Assembly (NCBI RefSeq): GCF_030676415.1
Contig: NZ_JAUUTW010000009.1
Coordinates: forward strand, 62,001 to 126,000
Length of the DNA stretch: 64,000 bases
From: Peribacillus frigoritolerans
Lineage (GTDB): Bacteria; Bacillota; Bacilli; Bacillales; DSM-1321
Reading direction: 5' to 3'
Shown here: piece after piece, positions 16,442 to 26,006 of the stretch
Layout: each line of letters opens with the position of its first letter
Position numbering within the stretch: position 1 is the stretch's first letter
Notes under the pieces: model-generated
What the model was told of the DNA's origin: nothing
The model's database searches: none
What the model saw: the letters and a program-made list of their open reading frames with translations, nothing else
Made by a program: the position numbers and the translations under genes

Positions 16442-17785
16442 TTGAGTGGGAAAAAGAGACTGGACAAGAAATCAAAAAAGATATTATTTGCAAGTTTACT
16501 TGGTAGTACTATTGAATTTTTTGATTTCTTTCTTTATGGAACCGTTGCTGCACTTGTATTTAATAAACTGTATTTTCCTAATGATGATCCGTTTGTAAGT
16601 TTATTGCTTGCTTATGCATCATTTGGTATTACATTTTTTATACGGCCTCTTGGTGGGCTTGTTTTTAGTCATTTGGGAGACAAGTTTGGCAGGAAAAATA
16701 CTCTCGTGCTTTCACTTCTATTAATGGGAGTTTCTACTGTGTGTATTGGACTCCTTCCAACATATAGCATGATAGGGCTTTGGGCACCGATCCTTCTTGT
16801 TTTTTTTCGTCTCGTTCAAGGTATTGGACTTGGTGGAGAATGGGGAGGAGCAATTCTCTTAGCGGTTGAATCTGCACCCAAAGAAAGACGTGGCTTTTTT
16901 GGAAGCTTTCCCGCAATGGGAATCCCTCTTGGGATGTTACTTGGAACATTCTCTATTTCGTTAATGAGTTTACTTCCAGAATCACAATTTCTATCATGGG
17001 GATGGAGAGTTCCATTTGTACTAAGTGCGGTTTTGGTGGTTATCGGTATTTGGATACGAAGAGGGATTGAGGAAACATCGGCATTTAAAGAAGAGAAAGA
17101 AAAAGGAAACGTCGTAAAAATCCCCCTCTTTGAGACAATACGATATCATTGGAAAGCTGTTTTAATTTCGTTAGGTGCAAAATGTGTTGAAGTTGGACCA
17201 TTCTATTTATTTTCCACATTTTTTATATCCTATGCTACAGAAACACAAGGTTTTCCAAGGACAACAGCGTTAAATGTAATTACTGTTGCAACCATTGTTA
17301 CAGCGATTTGCATGCCATTTATGGGAATGTTGTCTGATAAGATTGGCCGTAAAAGCGTTTTTCTTATTGGTACAATCGGAATTACTCTTTTTGCCTTTCC
17401 ATACTTTTATTTATTCTCCTTACAATCTACTCCTTGGTTATACTTTATTTCAATAGTAGGCTTAGGAATTCTCTGGCCTCCAATTGCGGCGACTATTGGT
17501 ACAATGTTTACCGAAATGTTTAGCACGAATGTTGGTTATACAGGAATAACACTTGGTTATCAAACAGGTTCTGCATTATTTGGTGGAACTGCTCCAATGA
17601 TTGCGACTATTTTAGTGGGCACATACGATAATTCCTGGGTTCCACTTGCATCATTTTTAGTATTTCTTTGTATCGCATCTCTTATCTCAGTATTATTTGT
17701 CCGAAATAGTCAAAGTAAAAGTATTCCTCTCTCTGAAAATAGGAAAATAAACGAAAAGGATTCAGAAAATCAAATAAGCGGGTAA
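16442..17785 (+). CDS. MFS metabolite:H+ symporter (MHS family)
   Basis: A 447-residue, 12-helix transporter. The signatures SLLGSTIEFFDFFLYGTVAA, FFIRPLGGLVFSHLGDKFGR and GLGGEWGGAILLAVESAP place it with ShiA/ProP/benzoate-type proton symporters for organic acids. I chose a TTG at 16442 because GGAGGTG lies eight bases upstream; an in-frame ATG at 16382 would extend into the reductase remnant. A long GTATAC palindrome upstream suggests substrate control with the monooxygenase genes. It likely imports the substrate of that pathway. Confidence 0.88.
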   Translation: MSGKKRLDKKSKKILFASLLGSTIEFFDFFLYGTVAALVFNKLYFPNDDPFVSLLLAYASFGITFFIRPLGGLVFSHLGDKFGRKNTLVLSLLLMGVSTVCIGLLPTYSMIGLWAPILLVFFRLVQGIGLGGEWGGAILLAVESAPKERRGFFGSFPAMGIPLGMLLGTFSISLMSLLPESQFLSWGWRVPFVLSAVLVVIGIWIRRGIEETSAFKEEKEKGNVVKIPLFETIRYHWKAVLISLGAKCVEVGPFYLFSTFFISYATETQGFPRTTALNVITVATIVTAICMPFMGMLSDKIGRKSVFLIGTIGITLFAFPYFYLFSLQSTPWLYFISIVGLGILWPPIAATIGTMFTEMFSTNVGYTGITLGYQTGSALFGGTAPMIATILVGTYDNSWVPLASFLVFLCIASLISVLFVRNSQSKSIPLSENRKINEKDSENQISG

Positions 17786-17849
17786 TGGATTGTTTTCTTA
17801 GGGAGAACTAGTAAAAGGTTTAAAATCCAATGGAAAGGGTTTGATTACG

Positions 17850-19805
17850 ATGAAAAAATATTTTTGCCTTCTATTAATAGTTTTGCTTTTTAGTTCGGTG
17901 TTTACAGGGAGTACGTCGGCGAAGAAAAAATCGAATCTAAAGGCTGATTTGATCTTTAAAAATGGTGACGTTTACACAGTTGATGAAGATCGAAGTTGGG
18001 CGGAAGCGGTTGCGGTTAGGGATGACGAGATTCTTTACGTTGGTGATGACGAGGGAGTTGCAGCTTTCAAAGGGACCGACACCAGAGTGATTGATCTGAA
18101 GGGGAAAATGCTTTTACCTGGATTTATCGACAGCCATGCCCATGCGTATCTTATGGCGGAAAGTCTTTTTTGGTTGGATATTACTAATTATTCCACCTTG
18201 GAAGAATACAAACAGGCCATCAAGGATTACTTAAAGGAGCATCCCGATATTAAGCAATTGCGTGGGGTAGGCTTTAACCAAAATTTAATCGAATCCAGTG
18301 GTCTTACTCCTAAAGAATGGCTCGCCCAAGTTGTCCCTGATATTCCTGCTGTCTTTATTTCAAGCAGCCATCACGATATATGGGTTAACTCAAAAGCACT
18401 TGAGAATGCAGGAATAGATAAAAACACCCCAAATCCGCAAGGAGGAATTATTGAACGCGATCTCAAAACAGGAGAGCCGACAGGGATTTTCCGCGAATTT
18501 TCCGCCCAAAACCTTGTGATTAGTGCTCTTCCTCAACCAGACTTTACGGTACAGCAATTTAAAGAAGCGCTTTTAGCTTTTCAGGAAATGGCTGCTAAAA
18601 ATGGAGTTACCTCGGTATTTGTGCCCGTTCACTACCCAACCGAAAATTTGCTTAAAGCATTTGAAGATCTGGACAATGCAGGTAAATTGACCTTAAGGTA
18701 CGATTTAGGGTTATGGGCTGATGAAACCAAAGGTACAGAGCAGATCGGGAGATTTAAAGAAGTGCGTGACAATTATCAAGGAGAGTTGTACAAGATAGAT
18801 ACAATTAAAATATTTTCTGACGGCGTCGGTGACAATCAACTGGTTTGGGATCAAGATATTTTAGAGGAGACCGTGGCTGCTTTAGATAAAGAGGGTTTCC
18901 GCGTCTATATCCATGCGATTGGCAATCAGGAATTTTATCCCAGCGGTAACTCTTTAGACGCTTTTGAATATGCGGCTGAAGTAAATGGAAAAAGAGATTC
19001 CCGGCATGTGATTACCCATCTAGACTGGGTTCGGGAAGATGATGTTGCCAGGTTTAAGGACTTAGGAGTAATACCTGTTCCTCAGCCCGCCTGGTTTGGA
19101 AATGATTGGTATGCTGATGTCAGAGGAGAAGAATTAAAGAATCTTAATCGGATGAATAGCTATTTTGAAGCAGGAATACCCGTTGCTTCATCAAGTGATT
19201 TTCCTTCCACAAGTGAATTTCTAAGTGACTTCCGGCCTTTTACAGGAATAGAGGTAGGGATAACAAGATTGGATCGGGACAAAACCGATCAAACCGAAAA
19301 AGCATTATGGCCTAAGGAAAAAGCATCTCTCGAGGAGATGATTACTAGCTATACAATAAACGGTGCTAATGTGATTTTCGCAGAGGATGAAAGAGGCTCT
19401 ATTGAAGTGGGCAAAAAAGCGGACTTGGTCGTTTTGGATAAAAATCTTTTCGAGATCCCAGAAACGGAAATTAATGAAACGAAGATTTTGTTGAATTTGT
19501 TCGAGGGGAAGGAAGTATTCCGTGATCCCACGTTTATTAATGCATTCTATATAAAGACACTTGTTGAGCAATTCGAAGAAGATGGGGAATTTGCCAACCA
19601 AGGTGTTGCTCGTTCCTTACAGGCACATTTGGATACAGTGATCCGTTTGGAAGAACGGGAAGCAGCCAAAAGGGTTATCAAGCACATGCAAAGGTTTAAC
19701 CAGTTACTTGACAAGCATAAAAAAGAAGGGGTGATATCCGTGGATGCGTATAACACACTTAAAACTTATACTGATTCTTTGATTAAGAAGTGGCAAAAGG
19801 ATTGA
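17850..19805 (+). CDS. Exported amidohydrolase (YtcJ-like) with C-terminal helical domain
   Basis: A 651-residue protein with a signal peptide (KKYFCLLLIVLLFSSVFTGS, cut near residue 24). The amidohydrolase 3 domain shows LLPGFIDSHAHAY, HDIWVNSKALENAG, the late VASSSDFPST and the tail GSIEVGKKADLVVLDKN. The last 90 residues (from LVEQFEEDGEFANQGVARSL) resemble the FIMAH-type helical domain of secreted Firmicutes enzymes. The ATG at 17850 was chosen to keep the signal peptide start. It probably hydrolyses a cyclic or N-acyl amide outside the membrane. Confidence 0.82.
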   Translation: MKKYFCLLLIVLLFSSVFTGSTSAKKKSNLKADLIFKNGDVYTVDEDRSWAEAVAVRDDEILYVGDDEGVAAFKGTDTRVIDLKGKMLLPGFIDSHAHAYLMAESLFWLDITNYSTLEEYKQAIKDYLKEHPDIKQLRGVGFNQNLIESSGLTPKEWLAQVVPDIPAVFISSSHHDIWVNSKALENAGIDKNTPNPQGGIIERDLKTGEPTGIFREFSAQNLVISALPQPDFTVQQFKEALLAFQEMAAKNGVTSVFVPVHYPTENLLKAFEDLDNAGKLTLRYDLGLWADETKGTEQIGRFKEVRDNYQGELYKIDTIKIFSDGVGDNQLVWDQDILEETVAALDKEGFRVYIHAIGNQEFYPSGNSLDAFEYAAEVNGKRDSRHVITHLDWVREDDVARFKDLGVIPVPQPAWFGNDWYADVRGEELKNLNRMNSYFEAGIPVASSSDFPSTSEFLSDFRPFTGIEVGITRLDRDKTDQTEKALWPKEKASLEEMITSYTINGANVIFAEDERGSIEVGKKADLVVLDKNLFEIPETEINETKILLNLFEGKEVFRDPTFINAFYIKTLVEQFEEDGEFANQGVARSLQAHLDTVIRLEEREAAKRVIKHMQRFNQLLDKHKKEGVISVDAYNTLKTYTDSLIKKWQKD

Positions 19806-19884
19806 AAGAAAGACTTTGGTTCCCAAGTTGATCTCGAATAATGTAGTTTCAAGGGGAGGGATATTGTTTGATTCGGTGTCTTGC

Positions 19885-20076
19885 CTTGCCATTCGAGCCA
19901 GAGCACAAGAGAATCAAATGTTTGTCGCTATGGCAAATCGAGTCGGACAGCTAGAGGAAACTTCGTTTTGTGGAGAGAGCTTGTTGTTGATCCATATGGC
20001 AGGGTAATTGCTGAAGCGGGACGTGGAGAAGAAGTATTATCAGCATCGATAGACTTGTCGCTTGTTCATGAGTAAA
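19885..20076 (+). pseudogene. C-terminal remnant of a nitrilase-superfamily gene
   Basis: Two frames together read ENQMFVAMANRVGQLEE, TSFCGES, then VVDPYGRVIAEAGRGEEVLS and ASIDLSLVHE. This is the normal C-terminal part of a carbon-nitrogen hydrolase, with a frameshift near 19985. The catalytic part with Glu, Lys and Cys is absent. It sits directly after the exported amidohydrolase. Confidence 0.8.
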
Positions 20077-20384
20077 CAACATTATCACTATCTGAAAGAG
20101 CGCAGGGTTACACCTTCAAAGGAAATTGGAGGGGGAATTCGGGAAATAATAATCTAATCATTCGAATCGTCTTTCTTAGAGTCATATATTTCATCAATGG
20201 AACAAAATGCCGTAATAAGCATTAATGCCAATCCTAAACAATTGCGAGATTCGTATCCATAGATAATCTCCGTGTGTCAGGCCTAATACGATGGAGCCAT
20301 TACGGCTCGTCTCTTATTTAATCGGACCTTATTCGGTTCAACCAGAACAACACGCGGTGAGACATCTTCGTCTCTAACGACTAA
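20077..20384. other. Gap with no clear gene
   Basis: A stretch at 20290-20375 keeps an open frame (ARLLFNRTLFGSTRTTRGET) but has no start site and no family I recognise. It may be a remnant. Confidence 0.35.
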
Positions 20385-20421
20385 TTATGCAATCTTACAT
20401 AATTAATGTAAGATTGCATAA
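20385..20421. promoter_or_regulatory. Perfect 16-bp inverted repeat before the APC permease
   Basis: TTATGCAATCTTACAT and its exact reverse complement flank an AATTA loop. No T run follows in either direction, so an operator fits better than a terminator. It lies 139 bases before the permease start. Confidence 0.5.
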
Positions 20422-20559
20422 AACTATTAATTTATTAAAAATTCAATATATTATAATTATTGTGAAAATATCATTGATTCAATCGTTAAATGATCAATCT
20501 CCGCTTGGTATGATATTTGCATATTAGTTAACTAATCACGAGTAAGGGTGGAGTGATAC

Positions 20560-21915
20560 ATGGAGAATGCAAAATTAAGACGTTCGTTAACAGTATTTCC
20601 TTTAGTGCTATTTGGATTGGCTTATATGGCACCTACAACAGTTTTTTCAACTTATGGGGTTGTTGCGGAAATAACGAAAGGGATGGTACCTGCTGCTTAT
20701 ATTATAGCTTTAGTTGGTATGTTGTTTACAGCCTATAGTTATGGTCAAATGGTTAAGGCCTACCCTGTTGCTGGTTCTGCATATACATTTACTCAAAAGG
20801 CTCTTAATCCTCATCTTGGATTCTTAGTAGGATGGGTTATTCTATTAGACTATTTATTTTTGCCAATGATCAATGGATTACTGATCGCTATTTACTTAAA
20901 CGCATATTTTCCATCCGTTCCTTTTTCCGTCTGGTTAATTGGCTTTGTAATTTTAATCACCACTGTAAATATAATTGGAGTGAAAATAGCAACAAAAATA
21001 AATCTTTTATTAGTTGCCTGTCAATTCTTAATAATAGTTATATTTACATTCCTCTCAATTAAAGGGGTACTTAACGGAATGGGTTCAGGAACATTACTTA
21101 TGAGTTCTCCATTTGTGAATGGAGATATACCCCTATCTTTAGTATTAGCGGGATCTTCCATTTTGTGTTTATCTTTTTTAGGATTTGATGCTGTTACCAC
21201 ATTTTCAGAGGAGACCATCAATCCGAAAAAAATAATACCAAAGGCCATTTTCCTTGTCGCATTAATAGGTGGAGGTCTGTTTGTCACCATCTCATACATC
21301 AGTCACCTTGTTTACCCAAATTTCCAGGCCTTTAAAGATCCAGATTCTGCTTCCTTGGAAATTGCTATGTACATCGGGGGTAATTTATTTCAATCTATTT
21401 TTCTAGCAGGTTATATTACGGGGGGGCTAGCTTCTGGTTTATCAGCTCATGCAAGTGTTTCGCGACTTTTGTATGCGATGGGGAGAGATGGAGTTCTTCC
21501 AAAGAAAATATTTGGTCATATTCATCCAAAATTTCAAACTCCAACACACAACATCATCATAGTTGGTATTTTTGCTTTATCTGCTTTATTTGTTGATTTA
21601 GTGACAGCCTCATCTTTTATTAACTTTGGGGCGCTTGTTGCCTTTACATTTGTCAATCTCTCGGTTATTTCCCATTATTTCATTAGAGAAAAAAAGCGAA
21701 ACGGAATTAATGCACTGAAATACCTAATATTACCGATGATTGGTACGAGTTTCACAATTTGGTTATGGACCAGTCTTGATTCAAAGGCACTCTTACTCGG
21801 ACTGGGATGGTTCGGAATTGGTGTCATCATGCTGCTTTCAAATACGAAAATGTTTAGTAAGCGGCCGCCAGAGCTTTCCATTGATAGTGCGATTGAAAAA
21901 GAAATTCAAGCATAA
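20560..21915 (+). CDS. APC-family amino acid or amine permease
   Basis: A 451-residue, 12-helix permease. The first helix region reads PLVLFGLAYMAPTTVFSTYG, followed by YPVAGSAYTFTQKALNPHLG, which matches the APC superfamily consensus. LGFDAVTTFSEETINPKKIIP is the conserved segment around helix 6. The type is near the putrescine/amine importers (PuuP-like). GGGTGGAGTGATAC precedes the ATG. It is followed after 27 bases by an amidohydrolase and then a nitrilase-superfamily enzyme, so the imported compound is probably a nitrogen-rich metabolite. Confidence 0.88.
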   Translation: MENAKLRRSLTVFPLVLFGLAYMAPTTVFSTYGVVAEITKGMVPAAYIIALVGMLFTAYSYGQMVKAYPVAGSAYTFTQKALNPHLGFLVGWVILLDYLFLPMINGLLIAIYLNAYFPSVPFSVWLIGFVILITTVNIIGVKIATKINLLLVACQFLIIVIFTFLSIKGVLNGMGSGTLLMSSPFVNGDIPLSLVLAGSSILCLSFLGFDAVTTFSEETINPKKIIPKAIFLVALIGGGLFVTISYISHLVYPNFQAFKDPDSASLEIAMYIGGNLFQSIFLAGYITGGLASGLSAHASVSRLLYAMGRDGVLPKKIFGHIHPKFQTPTHNIIIVGIFALSALFVDLVTASSFINFGALVAFTFVNLSVISHYFIREKKRNGINALKYLILPMIGTSFTIWLWTSLDSKALLLGLGWFGIGVIMLLSNTKMFSKRPPELSIDSAIEKEIQA

Positions 21916-21942
21916 AAGCTTTATGTATTAAGGAGGATAATA

Positions 21943-23568
21943 ATGGTAAATGCAGACATCATTCTTTCTGGTCAACATGTTTTTACTGGGTTACAAGATG
22001 AGCCAATAAAGGCAACTATCGCTATTAAAGATAATAAAATTATTAAAATCGGTTCTAAAGAAGAAATAATGTCATTTCTTGGAGATCTAACAAAAGTGTA
22101 TGACATGGAAGAGGGACTAATTATTCCGGGATTTCATGATTTTCATATGCACATTATGATGGGAAGCATTTTACAGAAGGATAGTGCCAAATTATTTGAT
22201 GCAGCTTCAGAAGAAGATGTAGCTAAAACAGTAGGTGAATTTGCAGAAACTAGACCAAATGATGAGTGGATATTTGGTGTTGGTTGGGATCATACCAATT
22301 GGAAGAAGAAAGTGCTTCCACATAGAACAACACTAGATAAATATATTTGTGATCGTCCTGTTTTACTATTCAATGCAGAAGTGCATTACGCATGGATCAA
22401 TAGTAAAGCGATAGAAATGATTCAATTAACGAAGGATACCCCCGATCCGGAATATGGAGAAATTGGAAAAGATGAAAATGGGGAACTGACAGGCCTTCTA
22501 TTTGAACAGGCAATTGGGTATGCGTCGGAACATGCATACAAATTACCGAAAGAAAAACGTGTAGAACTATTCCAAGGTTTTCTTAATGAAACAAAAAGAT
22601 TGGGAATAACATCCGTTAATGATTTATACGGAGCTAAAATTGCGCCAAATCCATTAGACGATCTTGAAATTTTTAAGGAATTTGATAGAGAAGGGTTACT
22701 TACAACTAGAATCCACTTTTCACCGGAGTTAAAAATGGATGTAGCTGACGCAAAGGAATTACAAAAAGATTATCAGTCAGACAAGCTTACCTTTTCTGGA
22801 TTAAAACAATTTATAGATGGTGTTGTGACAAGTCATACTGCTTTTTTATTGGATCATTACAAAGACCGTCCTGAAACAAAAGGTGGAACCACTTATCCAG
22901 CTGAAACAATTAAACAATTAGTAAAAAAGGCAGATAAGGAAAAATTTCAAATTCGTTTCCATGCTATTGGTAACGGTGCTGTCCGCTTAGCATTGGATGC
23001 ATTTGAAGAAGCGAGAAACGTAAATGGAGAAAGAGACGCTAGACATGTCATTGAACATGTGGAGGTATTGCATCCAGACGATGTTCATCGCTTTAAGGAA
23101 TTAAATGTAATCGCTTCCTTTCAACCTAAACATATCGAATTAATGGAAAGTGAGGCATATACAGCTAGAATTAGTGAAAAACAACAACCTCTATATTATC
23201 CTGTCAAAACACTAGTGGATACTGGTGCTAAAATTGCCTTTGGTACAGATTTTCCTGTAGTGCCCCTAAATCCTATGATGCGTATTTATCAGGCAATCAC
23301 AAGAAAAGATTTAACCGGGAAGGCGTGGCAAGAGTCGGAAGGAGTAACATTAGCACAAGCGTTAAAATACTACACGGCTACACCGGCATTTGGGTCTTTT
23401 AGAGAAAATGAATTAGGCACATTGGAAGCAGGGAAGATAGCGGATATCGCAGTATTAAATAAAAATTTATTTAGCATATCAACAGAGGAAATTCTTGAAA
23501 CGGAAGTGAAAATGACGATTATGGATGGAAAGATAGTATATGAAAACCAGGCCGTCCAAACTGTATAA
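21943..23568 (+). CDS. Cytosolic amidohydrolase (YtcJ-like)
   Basis: A 541-residue metal-dependent amidohydrolase. It shows LIIPGFHDFHMHIMMGS (metal-binding HxH), VHYAWINSKAI, IRFHAIGNGAVRLALDAFEE, ARHVIEHVEV and IAFGTDFPVVPLNPM. It lacks a signal peptide, unlike its relative at 17850. AAGGAGGATAATA precedes the ATG. The permease lies 27 bases upstream and the nitrilase-type enzyme 34 bases downstream, so these form one operon. It probably opens a cyclic amide that the next enzyme then hydrolyses; this order is inferred. Confidence 0.85.
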   Translation: MVNADIILSGQHVFTGLQDEPIKATIAIKDNKIIKIGSKEEIMSFLGDLTKVYDMEEGLIIPGFHDFHMHIMMGSILQKDSAKLFDAASEEDVAKTVGEFAETRPNDEWIFGVGWDHTNWKKKVLPHRTTLDKYICDRPVLLFNAEVHYAWINSKAIEMIQLTKDTPDPEYGEIGKDENGELTGLLFEQAIGYASEHAYKLPKEKRVELFQGFLNETKRLGITSVNDLYGAKIAPNPLDDLEIFKEFDREGLLTTRIHFSPELKMDVADAKELQKDYQSDKLTFSGLKQFIDGVVTSHTAFLLDHYKDRPETKGGTTYPAETIKQLVKKADKEKFQIRFHAIGNGAVRLALDAFEEARNVNGERDARHVIEHVEVLHPDDVHRFKELNVIASFQPKHIELMESEAYTARISEKQQPLYYPVKTLVDTGAKIAFGTDFPVVPLNPMMRIYQAITRKDLTGKAWQESEGVTLAQALKYYTATPAFGSFRENELGTLEAGKIADIAVLNKNLFSISTEEILETEVKMTIMDGKIVYENQAVQTV

Positions 23569-23602
23569 GATAAAAAAATAATAAAAGTTGGGTAGTGAGA
23601 AG

Positions 23603-24502
23603 ATGTCAAAAGTAAAAGTTGGTCTTATTCAAATTCATTGCGGAGAATTCATTGAACAAAATATTCAAAAAACGATAGGGAAAATAAAAGAAACAGTAAA
23701 TAAAGGTGCACAAATCGTTTGCTTACAGGAATTATTTTCTTCGCAATATTTTCCGCAAACGGTTAATGTGGAAAATTACGATCTAGCTGAAGATGTAGAT
23801 AGCGGTGCATTAGCCGAAATGGGTGAATTAGCGAAGGAATTAGCAATTGTCTTGATTGTTCCTTTTTACGAAAGAGCAGGTGCTGGTATTTATTTTAATA
23901 GTGCAGCTGTATTTGATGCTGATGGAAAATGTTTAGGCATTACAAGAAAAAATCATATTCCAGATGGTCCCCAGTATCATGAAAAATATTATTTCGTTCC
24001 AGGGAATACAGGGTATCCTGTCTATGAAACGGCTTATGGAAAAATAGGAGTTGGTATTTGTTGGGACGAGTGGTTTCCAGAAGTTGCCCGAATTTTGAGC
24101 TTACAAGGTGCAGAGATATTATTCTATCCTTCAGCTATTGGTTCAGAGCCAGATCATCCTGAACTATCAACAAGATCATCCTGGGAAAAGGCAATTTCTG
24201 CTCATGGCATTTCTAATGGTGTATTCGTTGCTGCGACAAATCGAGTGGGCCAGGAAAAGGATATGAATTTTTACGGTGGTTCATTCATTAGCGATACATT
24301 AGGGAATATTTTAGCTTCACTTGATGATGAAGAAGGAATTATTGTGCAAGAAATTGATTTAAAAGAAATAGAAGAGACTAGAAAAGTTCTGCAGTTCTTT
24401 AGAGACCGTCGTGTCGATACATACGGCCCTATATTACAAAAAGAAATACTTCCAACCCCATCCCCTTCAAAAAAGGGAACAAACAAAGCGCTGTTTAGTT
24501 AA
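23603..24502 (+). CDS. Nitrilase-superfamily N-carbamoyl amidase-like enzyme
   Basis: A 299-residue enzyme with the triad Glu43 (LQELFSSQYF), Lys116 (TRKNHIPDGPQYHEKYYF) and Cys153 (GICWDEWFPEVAR). The IPDGPQYHEKYYFVPGNTG loop is typical of the N-carbamoylputrescine amidase/beta-ureidopropionase branch. It would therefore hydrolyse an N-carbamoyl compound to amine, CO2 and ammonia. The ATG at 23603 gives the normal family start; its ribosome binding site is weak (GTGAGAAG), suggesting coupling to the upstream gene. A short hairpin follows at 24518-24537. Confidence 0.87.
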   Translation: MSKVKVGLIQIHCGEFIEQNIQKTIGKIKETVNKGAQIVCLQELFSSQYFPQTVNVENYDLAEDVDSGALAEMGELAKELAIVLIVPFYERAGAGIYFNSAAVFDADGKCLGITRKNHIPDGPQYHEKYYFVPGNTGYPVYETAYGKIGVGICWDEWFPEVARILSLQGAEILFYPSAIGSEPDHPELSTRSSWEKAISAHGISNGVFVAATNRVGQEKDMNFYGGSFISDTLGNILASLDDEEGIIVQEIDLKEIEETRKVLQFFRDRRVDTYGPILQKEILPTPSPSKKGTNKALFS

Positions 24503-24517
24503 TCATTAAAAGGGAAT

Positions 24518-24537
24518 AGCAGGTGGGATTACCTGCT
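24518..24537. terminator. Possible weak terminator hairpin
   Basis: AGCAGGT and ACCTGCT form a 7-bp stem 15 bases past the operon end. No T tract follows. Confidence 0.3.
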
Positions 24538-24740
24538 CAGGCTGTAGATAAACTTGATAATTATTGAGTTTGCCGGAATTTATTTTCCACTCCAGGCACT
24601 CGCTCCAATCAACTTAGTTCTAATATTTAGATAGAAACCCTTTTGTCGACAAAAGGAGGTTCGGAATGCTCTCACAACCATGATTCTAAAGGTAAACTTA
24701 ATTTTCCTTCTAGTTTTTCACCTTTTATATGGATGAAACC

Positions 24741-24856
24741 CTGAATAGATTGAAGAAGACTCCTGCCGAAAAACTGGCTAGCCGAGACCCCACAGACGCT
24801 TGCTTTGATGCGGCTTGGCAGACAGTCGGCGGAAAGGGAGCGGATTTCTGAAATCA
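24741..24856. repeat. Degenerate copy of a Bacillaceae intergenic repeat
   Basis: Pieces such as GAAGACTCCTGCCGAAAAAC, GCCGAGACCCCACAGACGC and GGCGGAAAGGGAGCGGA match, with many changes, the intact repeat at 34030-34153. Confidence 0.6.
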
Positions 24857-24910
24857 CCTGGAATGTTTTTTGAGGGTTTTAAAATTTGAGATAATCTATA
24901 GTTGAAAAGA

Positions 24911-24947
24911 AAAAAACCAATTTTCCTATATGGAGAGTTGGTTTTTT
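24911..24947. terminator. Bidirectional terminator hairpin
   Basis: AAAAAACCAA and TTGGTTTTTT flank a 17-base loop. The T run is part of the stem. No intact gene lies directly before it on either strand. Confidence 0.5.
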
Positions 24948-25131
24948 ACGCTATTCATTTGTCGTTAATGTAAACAGACATTCTATATCTTGCTTTAGAG
25001 AAATAACGGGTGAATTAGCTTTTGATCGGAGCTTTCGCTAAGGCGGCTTTTTCTTTATATGACGGTTAGCGAAGGGCAATATGGGAAATACTAAGAGAAT
25101 GAAATTGTTACTGAATTTTCAGAAAAATACA

Positions 25132-25160
25132 TTGACGGGAAATTGTGGTTGTTATATATT
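25132..25160 (+). promoter_or_regulatory. Sigma-A promoter of the small gene at 25207
   Basis: TTGACG and TATATT are separated by 17 bases. The start codon is 47 bases past the -10 box. Confidence 0.6.
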
Positions 25161-25206
25161 ATTAATAAGTTGAATTTATTGTTATATAACAGAAGGAGGA
25201 GTCAAG

Positions 25207-25347
25207 ATGATGAACATTCATGATAAAGCCTATGAAAGTTATTTGAAGATTTGTGAAAGGTATGGAATCGAGTCGATAAACTTCGACCACTTCATCAAAA
25301 ATTTAACCAAAGATCAGTTGGATGAATACAGTAAATTAGCCGTTTAA
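25207..25347 (+). CDS. Small protein, 46 residues
   Basis: I do not recognise it. It reads MMNIHDKAYESYLKICERYG, then IESINFDHFIKNLTKDQL, and ends DEYSKLAV. It has a good promoter upstream, AGAAGGAGGAG at proper spacing, and a strong terminator 62 bases past the stop, so it has every mark of an expressed gene. The length and helical, charged content recall small Bacillus regulators or sporulation proteins, but that is only a resemblance. Confidence 0.65.
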   Translation: MMNIHDKAYESYLKICERYGIESINFDHFIKNLTKDQLDEYSKLAV

Positions 25348-25408
25348 ATGAAAGGGCGTGATTGCACAAGATGGACCTCCCGGTTGATGTAGATGTAGAA
25401 GCCAGTTA

Positions 25409-25446
25409 AAAACCCCACCAGTTGCTATGGGAACAGGTGGGGTTTT
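25409..25446 (+). terminator. Terminator of the small gene
   Basis: AAAACCCCACC and GGTGGGGTTTT form an 11-bp perfect stem with a 16-base loop, ending in the T run. It is the same hairpin type as at 2294. Confidence 0.75.
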
Positions 25447-25486
25447 GTCATGTGTTTTAAGAGCTTATTTTTAATTAATAGGATAA

Positions 25487-26006
25487 CTAGACTGACGAAT
25501 AATCTTTTGCTTTGATACAAGTAGCGATAGCCATTTTAGTTTCATTTAAAAGGATTAAGTCTACTGGATATATATTCTCTGTATCTTGCCATACTATGTG
25601 CGGTGAAAGAAGTTCAAGAAATGCCGTATCACTTTTTGATGGTCTTTGCTTTCTGTAAACTGTGATAAAGATGTGCATGTTGCACAGATGTGTTTTGGCG
25701 ATTTATACTCTCGATAGCCCTCTTTATTTGTTGTTGAGTACTTTATAGCTCGCCCGAAGGAAAAGGTAACAATCAAAATGTTCATCGTATTCATGGTCAT
25801 GTTTGCGAAAGAACCCTTCCTTTGTTCGAGGCGTGTATAGGGTAAAGCCGGTATGATTCCTTTATTAAATAGGTAGCTTGTAATTGCTGGTGTTTTATAA
25901 GCTGCAGCAAGAGCTTCCGGTTTTCCAACGTTCTTAACACTTGTTCAACAAGTGGCTCTAAGATATGACTGTCATGTGTATTTCTAGGTGTTACAAGCTT
26001 TCCCAA
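25487..26006 (-). mobile_element. Broken IS1182-family transposase
   Basis: Three minus-strand frames give collinear pieces of one transposase. The most upstream has VTPRNTHDSHILEPLVEQVL; the next has YSTTNKEGYREYKSPKHICA followed by CTSLSQFTESKDHQKV. These are the RNase H-like and zinc-finger-like regions of IS1182 transposases. Frameshifts and loss of both ends make it inactive. I could not find terminal inverted repeats. Confidence 0.8.

Noticed and set aside
25487-26006. Separate small genes on the minus strand
   Set aside because: The three frames are collinear pieces of one broken IS1182-type transposase.
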